Notes: generated from the sequence alone by a model not told the origin. Positions 1 to 7,850 are shown, numbered from the stretch's first letter. The stretch is 18,290 nucleotides of DNA from HGM04593 sp045592125 (GCA_045592125.1 JAZNUE010000062.1:1-18290); one strand, 5' to 3'. Numbers and translations are program-made.

Positions 1-5
1 TTGCG

Positions 6-47
6 AAAAGCAAAACGAGTCAATGACAGTGCAAATATAGAATGACA
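6..47. repeat. 42-bp direct repeat, copy 1
   Basis: This is identical over 42 bases to positions 128-169, and the identity stops abruptly at both ends. On the minus strand it contains TATATTTG (32-39), which fits the Bacteroidota -7 promoter consensus TAnnTTTG and is followed by C. No -33 TTTG is visible at the usual 19-22 bp distance, so promoter function is uncertain. The left edge of the window may hide more copies. Confidence 0.9.
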
Positions 48-87
48 AAACAACGTTTTGTTATCGGCAAGTTTTGCAGCCATTAGT

Positions 88-120
88 CGCGTGAAGCATA
101 GACGAAGTTTATGCCACGCG
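88..120. repeat. Hairpin between the two repeat copies
   Basis: The arms CGCGTG (88-93) and CACGCG (115-120) pair. GCATA (96-100) then pairs with TATGC (110-114), leaving a 2-nt bulge and a 9-nt loop. There is no T-run on either strand, so it is not a standard intrinsic terminator. It could be an RNA structure or a protein site, and its position between the direct repeats suggests it belongs to the same element. Confidence 0.5.
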
Positions 121-127
121 GGTGGCT

Positions 128-169
128 AAAAGCAAAACGAGTCAATGACAGTGCAAATATAGAATGACA
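128..169. repeat. 42-bp direct repeat, copy 2
   Basis: This is a perfect copy of 6-47. Its minus-strand TATATTTG lies at 154-161, so the two promoter-like boxes are 122 bp apart. A transcript starting here and running left would pass through the hairpin at 88-120 and then copy 1. Confidence 0.9.
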
Positions 170-300
170 TGGCGTGTGTTTCGGAGATTCCTCGCCGCAA
201 CCTGTTTTCATACTGACAAGCAAAAAGCAAACCTGGAACTCAAAACAGAATGCATGGATTGCGCGGTATACGCAACCCACATACTATCTGTATATTAGAA

Positions 301-333
301 TAAAAAAATGCGGGCGGACTTATGTCCACCCGC
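301..333 (-). terminator. Rho-independent terminator of ompA
   Basis: Read on the minus strand, a 10-bp stem (arms 324-333 and 310-319, one G-T pair) with a 4-nt loop is followed by a run of seven T at 302-308. It starts 25 bp after the ompA stop codon, the expected place for its terminator. Confidence 0.9.
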
Positions 334-358
334 AATAATGCAATCTATAAAGTTATGA

Positions 359-1531
359 TTACTTAGCAATCTCGATAACCGCACGACGGTTGAGATACTT
401 GTTGCTGTACTCCTCAGACTCGCCAACAACTACAACCTCGACATCCTTAACACCTGCAGCCTTGAGAACATCAGCAACAGCATTAGCACGGTCAAGGGCA
501 AGACCCTTGTTGTACTCATCTGAGCCAATGATATCAGTGTAACCGATAACCCTGAGCTTAACGCCTGCCTCAACAGCAGCCTTAGCATAAGCCTCGATGT
601 TCAGCTGCTCCTTCTTAGAAGCAATCTTTGAAGATGCAAACGCGAAGAATACAGACTCCTTAACATCGATGAACTTAGGCTCCGCCTTAAGCTCGTTATA
701 AGAACTGTTCAGGTTAGCAAGTTCATTCTTAAGAGCATTGTAGTCCTTCTTGAGCTTTGCGTTCTCAGCCTGAACGTCATTAAGGTCAGACATGAGCTCG
801 CTAAGAGCTGCTGTGTAGATAGCCTGGAGTGCAGGTACATCAACAGCGTTCTCCCAGCCTGTCTTGTTGAACTTGTAAGCAACACCAACGTTAGCCGACC
901 ACATCATGTCGTGACCGCTCTGGCCTACGATACCGCTGAAACCGTTACGGAAGAATGCGCCAGCGAGCTCAAGGTTGATATCCCAGTGCTTAGCAACATG
1001 GAAAGAGTTGATAAGACCATAGTTTATAGAGATAGAGCCTGTAATATTGCCAGATGTCATACGGCCTGTACCCTGCTCGTGGTTCATAGCCCAACGGCCG
1101 GCCCATCCTGTACCAACATAAGGGATAAGGCTCCACACGCGGTCCTCCTTGTAGCCACCGATGAGGTTGCAAAGGTCAAACATCATGTCAACATGGAAGT
1201 TCATGAAAGCGCAGTGGTCAAAGTTCTCATATGTATGGAGGTTCAGACCCTGATAAGCAACTCTCCAGCCAAAACCAGGAGTATGCCATTTACCAAAATA
1301 GACATTGAGGGCCGGTGACACATGATCAAACACGCTTTCACCATTCATTACAACACCGTTGTAAAGGTTTACACCGCCGTTCACGCCCAAGAACCAGTTG
1401 CTGCCGAAACCATTGGTAACCACAGCATCCTTCTTAGTAGGAACTACGACCTCGCTTACTGTCTCCTGTGCATTTGCAGTAGAGAACATGGCAATAGCAG
1501 CGATTGCCAGTGAAATCATCATTTTTTTCAT
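359..1531 (-). CDS. OmpA-family outer membrane protein
   Basis: This is an outer membrane protein that probably tethers the outer membrane to peptidoglycan. The 390-residue product has a signal peptide (residues 1-21, ending ANA before Q). A barrel-like region rich in aromatic and alternating residues follows (about 40-222), then a short predicted coiled coil (about 245-283, with heptad leucines). The C-terminal OmpA domain spans about 287-390. In it, GYTDIIGSDEYN and the later RA pair match the peptidoglycan-binding signature with its conserved Asp and Arg. The coiled coil between barrel and OmpA domain is common in Bacteroidales OmpA proteins. The gene is monocistronic, with its own promoter-like box and a strong terminator, and its codon choice looks biased as in highly expressed genes. 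The family call is firm; the exact paralogue and the barrel strand count are not resolved. Confidence 0.93.
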   Translation of the reverse strand: MKKMMISLAIAAIAMFSTANAQETVSEVVVPTKKDAVVTNGFGSNWFLGVNGGVNLYNGVVMNGESVFDHVSPALNVYFGKWHTPGFGWRVAYQGLNLHTYENFDHCAFMNFHVDMMFDLCNLIGGYKEDRVWSLIPYVGTGWAGRWAMNHEQGTGRMTSGNITGSISINYGLINSFHVAKHWDINLELAGAFFRNGFSGIVGQSGHDMMWSANVGVAYKFNKTGWENAVDVPALQAIYTAALSELMSDLNDVQAENAKLKKDYNALKNELANLNSSYNELKAEPKFIDVKESVFFAFASSKIASKKEQLNIEAYAKAAVEAGVKLRVIGYTDIIGSDEYNKGLALDRANAVADVLKAAGVKDVEVVVVGESEEYSNKYLNRRAVIEIAK

Positions 1532-1674
1532 ACTTAAACTAATTAGAATCTAATATATTAACTACTATATTTCTGTTTTAGGGCTGCAGATATTATCCAA
1601 ACACGCAGAAACATAAAATTGTTTAAATCAACCCTGCGCATCACACACAACACTCCACACCACTAATTATTGCA

Positions 1675-1682
1675 CAAAATTA
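1675..1682 (-). promoter_or_regulatory. Promoter -7 box for ompA
   Basis: TAATTTTG on the minus strand fits TAnnTTTG. It lies about 145 bp before the ompA start codon, which would give an AT-rich leader of roughly 135 nt. No well-spaced -33 TTTG is seen; the nearest TTG is too close, so the call rests on the -7 box and on the need for a promoter in this 236-bp gap. Confidence 0.5.
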
Positions 1683-1767
1683 CATAATTTTCACAATGCC
1701 GCATAACAACATCAGACAATTAAACCGTATATTAGCTTTTTTTAACATTGAGAGCCATTATGAAGAA

Positions 1768-3621
1768 CTATTTCAAGAAAAAGCGCTCTATCTCATTGTC
1801 CGACATTATATAAAGCACGCTCTTGCCGTCGGGGGTACGGGAAGGCAAGGATGTACTGAAAAGATCATCTACAATGGCCTTCATTTCATCATGGCTCAGT
1901 ACTTGCCCGGCGACTATAGCAACCTCCTTTGCCATCACATTGGCAAGCATGTCATATAGCCTCTCCTTTGCAAGAGCGCCCTGCTCCATTGCCGTATGCA
2001 ATATCTCCATGAGGAGCCTTACAGGCGAGAGCCCGTCAAGGCCTGACGGCACACCCTGTATGGCATAAGTGCCGCCGCCAAGAGAGGAGACATCAAAGCC
2101 CAAGGAGAGGAGCTCAGGAAGCAAAGGTTCCATGGCAGCACCTTCTGCAAGCGAAAGCTCAACACGCTCGGGGAAGAGCAGTCCCTGGACCGGGGCACTC
2201 TGCTCGGCCAGCTGCTTCCTGTACTTTTCGTACAGGACCCTGACATGCGCCCTGCGCTGGTGCACCCACATAAGCCCCGACTTTACCGGAACAAGTATAT
2301 ACATTCCCTTATACTGCGACATTGGAATATACTCGTCACGCTCAAAGAACTCGCCTGGAGCCTCGGAGAGCGAGGAGTGCACCTGCAGTTCATCGGGCAG
2401 GTCCTCAAATGGAGAGAGGTCAAGCGCTGGCGCCTTGCCGGTCGTGCCCTCATACAGCATTTCCCACGACGAGCCGGCGCTGCCACAGGAGGCGGGACGG
2501 CTGCTGAACGGATTATATCCTGGCTTATATGATATCTTCGGTGCCTGGACGGCAACGCTGGATGCGCCCGACATGTCCATTACAGGAATATCGGGAATCT
2601 CGTCATCATCGAAACCAAGACTGGGCGCGGCATTGAAGCGCCCAAGGGATTCACGCACAGCGGCCGATATAATCTTCCACAGGCTCGATTCATCCTCGAA
2701 CTTGATTTCTGTCTTTGTGGGGTGTATATTCACATCAATGCGTGACGGGTCCACCTCAAGCGACAGGAAGAACGGGACCTGCTCTCCCTGAGGGATAATC
2801 TCACCATATGCCTCAGCAACAGCCTTGGCGAAATAGGGGTGGCGCATATATCTCCCGTTTATAAAGAAGAACTGCAGCGCACCTTTCTTGCGGGCGCTCT
2901 CGGGAGCGCCGACAAACCCCTTGACATCTATCAGGGAGCTTGAGACGCCAACCTCAATGAGCTGTGAATTGATTTTCTTGCCAAAGAGGGCCACTATCCT
3001 CTGGCGGAAAGATGAGGGCGGAAGCGAAATTATCTCATTCCCGTTATGCGACAGCGAGAACTCTATGCCACAATTCACTAGGGCCACTCTCTCAAACTCT
3101 GCTATTATGTTGTTCAGTTCCGTCTGAGTTGACTTGAGGAACTTGCGCCGGGCCGGGATATTGTAGAACAGGTTCTTTACCTTGAAGTTGCTCCCCACGG
3201 GAACAGCAACTGGTTCCTGCTCCTCAAGCCTGGAGCCAGAAATTGAGATGCGTGTGCCTAGCTCGTCATTGGCACGGCGGGTAAGCAGCTCCACCTCGGC
3301 CACAGCCGCAATTGAGGCAAGCGCCTCGCCACGGAATCCCATTGTGGAAAGAGAGAAGAGGTCCTCGGCGCAGCTTATCTTCGATGTCGCATGACGCTCG
3401 AATGCAAGGCGTGCGTCACTTTCGGACATGCCCTTGCCGTCATCAATCACCTGTATAAGGGTCCTGCCGCCATCGGCCACAATGACCTTGACACTCATGG
3501 CACCTGCATCAACAGAGTTCTCCATGAGTTCCTTAACTACAGACGACGGCCTTTGCACCACTTCGCCTGCAGCAATCTGGTTCGCCACAGAATCGGGCAA
3601 CAAATGTATTACATCCTGCAT
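1768..3621 (-). CDS. mutL: DNA mismatch repair protein MutL
   Basis: MutL couples mismatch recognition by MutS to downstream repair. The 617-residue protein has the GHKL ATPase N-terminus: KELMENSVDAG at 30-40 (catalytic Glu31, Mg-binding Asn35), DDGKGM at 60-65 and GFRGEAL at 95-101. A low-complexity linker (about 330-430) leads to the C-terminal dimerisation domain. There, the place of the DQHA-x2-E endonuclease motif reads HQRRAHVR (454-461). The later Cys-bearing motifs also lack their cysteines (AKEVAIVAG near 564-572, TPDG near 596-599). Endonuclease activity is therefore doubtful, and this may be shared by related Bacteroidales. The gene is last in the guaB-led array, starting 10 bp after the small membrane protein gene ends. 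No clear terminator is visible after it. The family call is secure. Confidence 0.97.
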   Translation of the reverse strand: MQDVIHLLPDSVANQIAAGEVVQRPSSVVKELMENSVDAGAMSVKVIVADGGRTLIQVIDDGKGMSESDARLAFERHATSKISCAEDLFSLSTMGFRGEALASIAAVAEVELLTRRANDELGTRISISGSRLEEQEPVAVPVGSNFKVKNLFYNIPARRKFLKSTQTELNNIIAEFERVALVNCGIEFSLSHNGNEIISLPPSSFRQRIVALFGKKINSQLIEVGVSSSLIDVKGFVGAPESARKKGALQFFFINGRYMRHPYFAKAVAEAYGEIIPQGEQVPFFLSLEVDPSRIDVNIHPTKTEIKFEDESSLWKIISAAVRESLGRFNAAPSLGFDDDEIPDIPVMDMSGASSVAVQAPKISYKPGYNPFSSRPASCGSAGSSWEMLYEGTTGKAPALDLSPFEDLPDELQVHSSLSEAPGEFFERDEYIPMSQYKGMYILVPVKSGLMWVHQRRAHVRVLYEKYRKQLAEQSAPVQGLLFPERVELSLAEGAAMEPLLPELLSLGFDVSSLGGGTYAIQGVPSGLDGLSPVRLLMEILHTAMEQGALAKERLYDMLANVMAKEVAIVAGQVLSHDEMKAIVDDLFSTSLPSRTPDGKSVLYIMSDNEIERFFLK

Positions 3622-3631
3622 GGTTCCTCTT

Positions 3632-3931
3632 TTAGTACAGTACCCAAATGCCCTTTAATATATAATACAGCAAGAACAGACACACAAAAAGCGCGACGAA
3701 CAGGAACTTTGATGAGAAACGAGGCCCATCTTCCTGACGCCTTGAAAGGTGCGAGTTCTCGTTGACAAATGCGCCTTTCAGACGCTCGCTGTACGGCTGG
3801 TCGCTTGGCGGCAGCATTCCAAGGTCGCGCTTGGCGCTCTCTACAATCTTGTCGAGTTTCTCCTTGCGCTCGTCAACAAATATATATTTATGATTGAACC
3901 TGCGCGGTTCCCTCTGCTTGAAGTATCCCAT
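3632..3931 (-). CDS. Small single-pass membrane protein of unknown function
   Basis: This 99-residue protein belongs to no family I can name. It has a basic, charged N-terminal half (residues 1-75, with many Arg, Lys and Glu and a helical stretch around 20-36), one hydrophobic segment near the C-terminus (about 76-98) and almost no tail. There is no signal peptide, so the N-terminus probably lies in the cytoplasm and the protein is anchored by its C-terminus. It starts 2 bp after the OstA-like stop codon and ends 10 bp before mutL, so it is probably co-transcribed and translationally coupled with both. The tight fit and the absence of a competing frame support a real gene. Its position suggests a link to the envelope genes upstream, but that is inference. 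Confidence 0.8.
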   Translation of the reverse strand: MGYFKQREPRRFNHKYIFVDERKEKLDKIVESAKRDLGMLPPSDQPYSERLKGAFVNENSHLSRRQEDGPRFSSKFLFVALFVCLFLLYYILKGIWVLY

Positions 3932-3933
3932 TA

Positions 3934-5574
3934 TCAGTTATCATTCTTAAAGCGGTCGAGCGTTGGCAACGGCACACTCTCCCTGTTGAACACCTTGAGT
4001 TTCATGTCATCACTCTTTCCTCTCCAGTTGAAGAGGTCTTCCTTGCTTTTAGGGCGCACGTAGTCAAACAGCGCGAAGTTCTCAAGGAAGCAGGCAGCGG
4101 GCGGACGCTGGCTCATGGGGTAGAAAACGCCGCTGGCCTCGTTGGGAACAACCACCTTGTCTACTTTCCCGTCCTTTATATACGCCTTAGTAATGCCAGC
4201 CGTAGTAGTGTTCATGCCCACGAAGTTCCCTTCATCGTCCAACGGGTAGAAGACTACGTTCACACTGCCTATGACCTGCATTTCGGCCAGGCGGCCCTCA
4301 TTGAAGAAGAACTTCATCTCCTTGCCGCATATCTGGTTATAGTTTACGCTGTCAACAGGCTCGACATAGAGTGTCTGGTTTATTATATGCGCCCAGTCTA
4401 TCGAGGCGCTGTCCATATACACCTTTACCACTTCGCCCAGCAGCTGCACGTCACCGTTCCACAGGATAGGGTCCTTGTACATTGTCATGCACGTATCGCG
4501 GGAATCAAACACCGCCGAGTCGCACACCGCCTGCATGTCCACGCTCCAGGCACGCACCTTGTCATAGGCCTTTATCATGCGGTAGAGAGAGTCGGTGCCA
4601 ACATTATACGAGACCGCCCATATTGTATCGGAGTGCATGAAAAGAGTATCCCTCTGCGAGAAGTCAGCAACCAGGGCACGCCCGGTAACGTATGCCGAAT
4701 CGGCAATCTCATCCATATACGCATAGGCACCCGTGAGCATATTCCGCGAAACAGTATCGGAATAGATGATATTGCCGAAGGCCTCACTGTAGCCCTCGCT
4801 GGCATCATAGAAGATAGAGTCGGCAGTCATCTCCTTCTTGTCATTGTAGAGCACCGACCTGTCAAGCAGTTGCGCCTGCCTGCTGGCAGTATTGTACCTT
4901 CCACGCTCGGAGTATATCTCAGACTCCTCGCCATAGATGTTCGTAGGCCCCATTATTGTCGCCACCTTGCTGCTGGTGCTGTAGCGCAACGTATCGGACA
5001 GCATCCTGAAGCGCGGGTTCTCAAGGCTCACATCGTCAAGGAACAGCGCCTCCTTCGTATTCACGTCATACTCGCCATAGTATGAGCTCAGGGTACTGCC
5101 TTCATCGGAGAGTATGCCATACTCGAAGAAAAAGCCCACATTCACATTGCGGTCGAAGTCAAGGCTGTCAGTCTCTAGCACAGAGTTCTTGTCAATGAGG
5201 CGCACATTATTACGCACACGTGCCAGGTTGGTCTCGCCGTCAAAATCGAGGTAGTCGCCATAGAGGAACAGTGTGTCGCCCTGCTCCATACGGACATTGC
5301 CAAAAGCCTGGAACGCGTTCTTCTTCTGGAAATAGTGAGCGCTGTCGCAATACATGTACATGCTATCGCGGCGGAAACGCACATCACCGACAAGAATCCA
5401 GGCATCAGGGTTCACATCCTCATCAAAACGCGTTACATTGGTGTGCAGCATATGAATGTAGTCCTTCTCCTGCGAAGGACCGCCCTCTACACCCTCCTGG
5501 CCAAGCACAGGGAACACGCAAAAGAGCAATATGGCAAACGGCAGCAGCCTGCACACCATCCTACTTCTCTTCAT
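3934..5574 (-). CDS. OstA/LptA-like LPS transport protein
   Basis: This is a probable periplasmic component of LPS transport or outer membrane assembly. From the chosen start the product has 546 residues with a signal peptide (MKRSRM, then a hydrophobic run ending near VLGQ). Repeated beta-rich units follow, with phrases such as FGNV, GDYLDFD, TDSLDFDR and TADSIFYDAS that are characteristic of OstA_2/LptA-type jellyroll repeats. They cover about residues 50-330, with a less regular C-terminal part. It is much longer than E. coli LptA (about 185 residues) and lacks an obvious LptD barrel. An upstream ATG at 5622 is in frame, but it would put 16 unlikely residues before the signal peptide. The ATG at 5572-5574 gives a proper signal peptide and a 14-bp overlap with the SurA-like gene. 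It is the fifth gene of the guaB-led array. Confidence 0.85.
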   Translation of the reverse strand: MKRSRMVCRLLPFAILLFCVFPVLGQEGVEGGPSQEKDYIHMLHTNVTRFDEDVNPDAWILVGDVRFRRDSMYMYCDSAHYFQKKNAFQAFGNVRMEQGDTLFLYGDYLDFDGETNLARVRNNVRLIDKNSVLETDSLDFDRNVNVGFFFEYGILSDEGSTLSSYYGEYDVNTKEALFLDDVSLENPRFRMLSDTLRYSTSSKVATIMGPTNIYGEESEIYSERGRYNTASRQAQLLDRSVLYNDKKEMTADSIFYDASEGYSEAFGNIIYSDTVSRNMLTGAYAYMDEIADSAYVTGRALVADFSQRDTLFMHSDTIWAVSYNVGTDSLYRMIKAYDKVRAWSVDMQAVCDSAVFDSRDTCMTMYKDPILWNGDVQLLGEVVKVYMDSASIDWAHIINQTLYVEPVDSVNYNQICGKEMKFFFNEGRLAEMQVIGSVNVVFYPLDDEGNFVGMNTTTAGITKAYIKDGKVDKVVVPNEASGVFYPMSQRPPAACFLENFALFDYVRPKSKEDLFNWRGKSDDMKLKVFNRESVPLPTLDRFKNDN

Positions 5575-6925
5575 AGAACTGCCAATGAGGATACTTGAAC
5601 TCGCATGAACGGCTGTCCTCATTAATTCTCACATAGGTTGTCTTCTGCTTCTGCCTTATCCACTCCTGTATGCGCTCCTCGCTGAGCCTTGCCTGGTACA
5701 TGGCGCTCAGGGTGACATAGTCGTCATTGACCGTAGCAATATGGGCGTCGGTCCTTGACTTGAGCTTTGCTATCGCGCACACCGCCCTGCCATTGTCGAG
5801 CACCCATGTGAAAGGCTGGGACATATCGCCCACCTTCAGGCCGTCGACTACACGCGCCACATCAACTGGCAGTTCCTCCAGGGAGAAGTGCGACGAGGCA
5901 GTTGCCTTGTTATACATTATACCATAGTTGTTACGGGTATCCTTATCATGCGACAGAGCACCCGCAGCCTCCTCAAAGGTGAACTTGCCAGCCTTGATGT
6001 CGGCCGATATCGAATCGAGCTGCAGCAGCATCTTCTTTGTATTCTCGCTCGAGTGAGCCGGTTTCCTCAATATATGGCGCACCTTGACACGGTCTCCGCG
6101 TTTCTCAATAAGCTGGATGATATGATAGCCGTATTCCGTTTCCACAATCTTGGAAATCTTGCTGGGGTCGGTGAGGCTGAAGGCAACTGCCGCGAACTCG
6201 GGCTGGAGCTCGCCACGGCCCATGAAGTCAAGCTCGCCTCCACGGCGTGCCGAGCCAGGGTCTTCGGAATAGAGAAGCGCCATTGTCGAGAAGCTTGTCT
6301 CGCCGCTAGTAATACGTTCAGTATAGTCGCGCAGCTCGCTCTTTATGCGTTCAACCTCCTCAATGTCGGTTTCCGGCTCAAGAGTAATTATCTGCACCTC
6401 AACCTGCTCCTGTATAAATGGCAGGCTGTCCTTGGGCAAAGACTCATAGAAACGGCGCACCAGGGACGGCGACACCTTTATGTCGCCAACAAGCTTGCCC
6501 TTCATGGCCTCCATCATCTCCATGTTATAGAGCTGCTCGCGGTACATCTCGCGTATTTCAGACGAGTTCTTGTCAAAGTACTCTTCAAGTTTCTCCTTTG
6601 AGCCAATCTGGCCCACAACGAACTCCATCTGAGCGTCGACCTGACGCATAATCTTTGTCTCGTCGACCTCAATGCTGTCAAGCGCCGCCTGGTGCAGGAA
6701 GAGCTGCTGCACAGCAAGGTCCTCGCCCACAACACAATAGGGGTCGGCGTCAAACTTGCGCCCCTGGCTTATCCAGTAGCGTATCGTCTCCTCAATATCG
6801 GACCTGAGTATGGCCTTGTCGCCAACAACCCACTCTACACGGTCAATTACATTGTCCTGTGCAGCGGCAGGAAGCATAGCACACACAGCCAGCACGCAGC
6901 AAACTATATATCTTTTCATCATCAT
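5561..6925 (-). CDS. SurA-like periplasmic peptidylprolyl isomerase/chaperone
   Basis: This is a periplasmic chaperone that probably escorts unfolded outer membrane proteins. The 454-residue product has a signal peptide (1-22, ending AAA before Q), a SurA N-terminal chaperone region (about 25-165) and two parvulin-type rotamase domains in tandem. The first (about 173-275) shows LYSEDPGSARRGGEL, then GYHIIQL. The second (about 280-388) begins VRHIL and is more divergent. A C-terminal helix (about 405-427) follows. This is the layout of E. coli SurA, a little longer. Three consecutive ATG codons make the exact start uncertain by up to two residues. It lies 24 bp after the lipoprotein gene and overlaps the OstA-like gene by 14 bp, so it probably acts with both in outer membrane biogenesis. 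Confidence 0.92.
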   Translation of the reverse strand: MMMKRYIVCCVLAVCAMLPAAAQDNVIDRVEWVVGDKAILRSDIEETIRYWISQGRKFDADPYCVVGEDLAVQQLFLHQAALDSIEVDETKIMRQVDAQMEFVVGQIGSKEKLEEYFDKNSSEIREMYREQLYNMEMMEAMKGKLVGDIKVSPSLVRRFYESLPKDSLPFIQEQVEVQIITLEPETDIEEVERIKSELRDYTERITSGETSFSTMALLYSEDPGSARRGGELDFMGRGELQPEFAAVAFSLTDPSKISKIVETEYGYHIIQLIEKRGDRVKVRHILRKPAHSSENTKKMLLQLDSISADIKAGKFTFEEAAGALSHDKDTRNNYGIMYNKATASSHFSLEELPVDVARVVDGLKVGDMSQPFTWVLDNGRAVCAIAKLKSRTDAHIATVNDDYVTLSAMYQARLSEERIQEWIRQKQKTTYVRINEDSRSCEFKYPHWQFYEEK

Positions 6926-6949
6926 CAGGTATTACGGCTTTCGCAAGCC

Positions 6950-7807
6950 TCATTTGTAAAACTTAATTTCGCCTCTTGTCCTGGCACCCTCAAAAAGCTC
7001 CTGTTTCTTGGCCTTGATAAATCCGGCCTTGCGTGAGTTCACCAGCAGCTCGCTTATCTCGGACGACACCAGCTCTACAGGCGTCGCCTCGCCCTTTCTC
7101 ACAATAGTGTCGGCACACACGAAATAGACCTTGCCGTCCTCTTTGAATTCTATGGTGCTCTTTTTGGAGACCCTGTCAAGCAGCTGCCCTTGGGTAAGGG
7201 GCAGCATTGAGGCCACATCCTCGGCCTCGCGCCAGGTGTCGCGGAAATACTCATACGCCACAGCATTCTCTGCGCAATACTTTTCCAGTTCCTCCATGTC
7301 CTCAGGCGCCTTGGCAATGCACCACCTGCGCACCTTGCTGAGCTGCGGTGCCTTGGCGGGAAGCACAATCAGGAACCCCTTGAGCATGTCCACGTCGGAA
7401 TCGAAAAGGGAAATGTTAGAGGCATAGAAATCCACAATATCCTTTTCGCCTATGCCAACCCTCAGGTGCTGGTTCACCAGCCTCTCCTGATAGAGGTTCA
7501 GGATAAGGTTCTTGCGGTACCCCTCCACCATCCTTTCAACATCCTCGTTAGAGGCCACATTGCGCTTTGCCTGGGCGTAGTAGAGTTCCTCCATCGCCCA
7601 GCGCTCGACATAATCGTCAACAAATGCTGCACTGTCGGCAACGCTGTTCGCTGCTAGAATCAGGTCCATCTCGTCCTTGTAAAGGCGTGACTCGCCCACC
7701 TGGGCAAGCACTGCACGCCCATCGCCCGGCAGTTCAGCGCCGCAGGAAACGAGCATTGCCATAACCGGAATTACATAAAGGATTCTAGAGAGAGTGTACC
7801 TGGACAT
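6950..7807 (-). CDS. SurA/PpiC-type lipoprotein chaperone without a clear isomerase domain
   Basis: This is a probable envelope lipoprotein of the SurA/PpiD family. The N-terminus (hydrophobic run, then LVSC at 19-22) is a lipobox, with Cys22 as the acylated residue. The next residues (GAELPG) do not form the acidic surface-export signal described for Bacteroidota, so a periplasm-facing location is more likely. Residues about 28-125 resemble the helical SurA N-terminal region, as in LAQVGESRLYKDEMDLI. The remaining 160 residues occupy the rotamase position but show none of the usual parvulin motifs, so enzymatic activity is doubtful. The gene sits between two other foldase genes of the same family, 43 bp after one and 24 bp before the other. 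Duplication followed by divergence is a plausible origin, but this is inferred. Confidence 0.8.
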   Translation of the reverse strand: MSRYTLSRILYVIPVMAMLVSCGAELPGDGRAVLAQVGESRLYKDEMDLILAANSVADSAAFVDDYVERWAMEELYYAQAKRNVASNEDVERMVEGYRKNLILNLYQERLVNQHLRVGIGEKDIVDFYASNISLFDSDVDMLKGFLIVLPAKAPQLSKVRRWCIAKAPEDMEELEKYCAENAVAYEYFRDTWREAEDVASMLPLTQGQLLDRVSKKSTIEFKEDGKVYFVCADTIVRKGEATPVELVSSEISELLVNSRKAGFIKAKKQELFEGARTRGEIKFYK

Positions 7808-7826
7808 CTTTTCTTCAAATTTCCTG

Positions 7827-7834
7827 CAAAGATA
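7827..7834 (-). promoter_or_regulatory. Possible internal promoter ahead of the lipoprotein gene
   Basis: TATCTTTG followed by C on the minus strand matches TAnnTTTG and lies 19 bp before the lipoprotein start, in one of the widest gaps of the array. No -33 TTG at the right distance is seen. It would allow separate transcription of the lipoprotein, SurA-like, OstA-like, small membrane protein and mutL genes. Confidence 0.35.
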
Positions 7835-7850
7835 AGCAAACAGTTTCTTG

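Larger units (their letters stand above)
1..358. other. Non-coding region left of ompA
   Basis: No credible gene is seen in this stretch. It contains two copies of a 42-bp direct repeat, a hairpin between them, a small inverted repeat at 45-61 (7-bp arms ACAAAAC/GTTTTGT, 3-nt loop) and the terminator of the ompA gene at its right end. Between 170 and 300 I see no recognisable structure. A 65-codon minus-strand reading frame crosses the right repeat copy but looks spurious. Confidence 0.6.

Noticed and set aside
83..280. 65-codon minus-strand reading frame left of ompA
   Set aside because: It runs through the right copy of the direct repeat and the hairpin, has no family features, and its composition looks like translated intergenic DNA. 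If the repeat is dispersed, similar frames would appear by chance elsewhere.
1532..1767. Small RNA or riboswitch in the ompA-mutL gap
   Set aside because: The gap is AT-rich with a promoter-like box, but I see no convincing stem set, conserved aptamer pattern or terminator within it.
2069..2791. 240-codon plus-strand reading frame inside mutL
   Set aside because: It is antisense to a well-supported gene and has a serine-rich composition expected from reading the complement. No motif or start context supports it.
5575..5622. Upstream start for the OstA-like protein at 5622
   Set aside because: It adds 16 residues before a good signal peptide and lengthens the overlap with the SurA-like gene to 62 bp. 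The start at 5574 is better.
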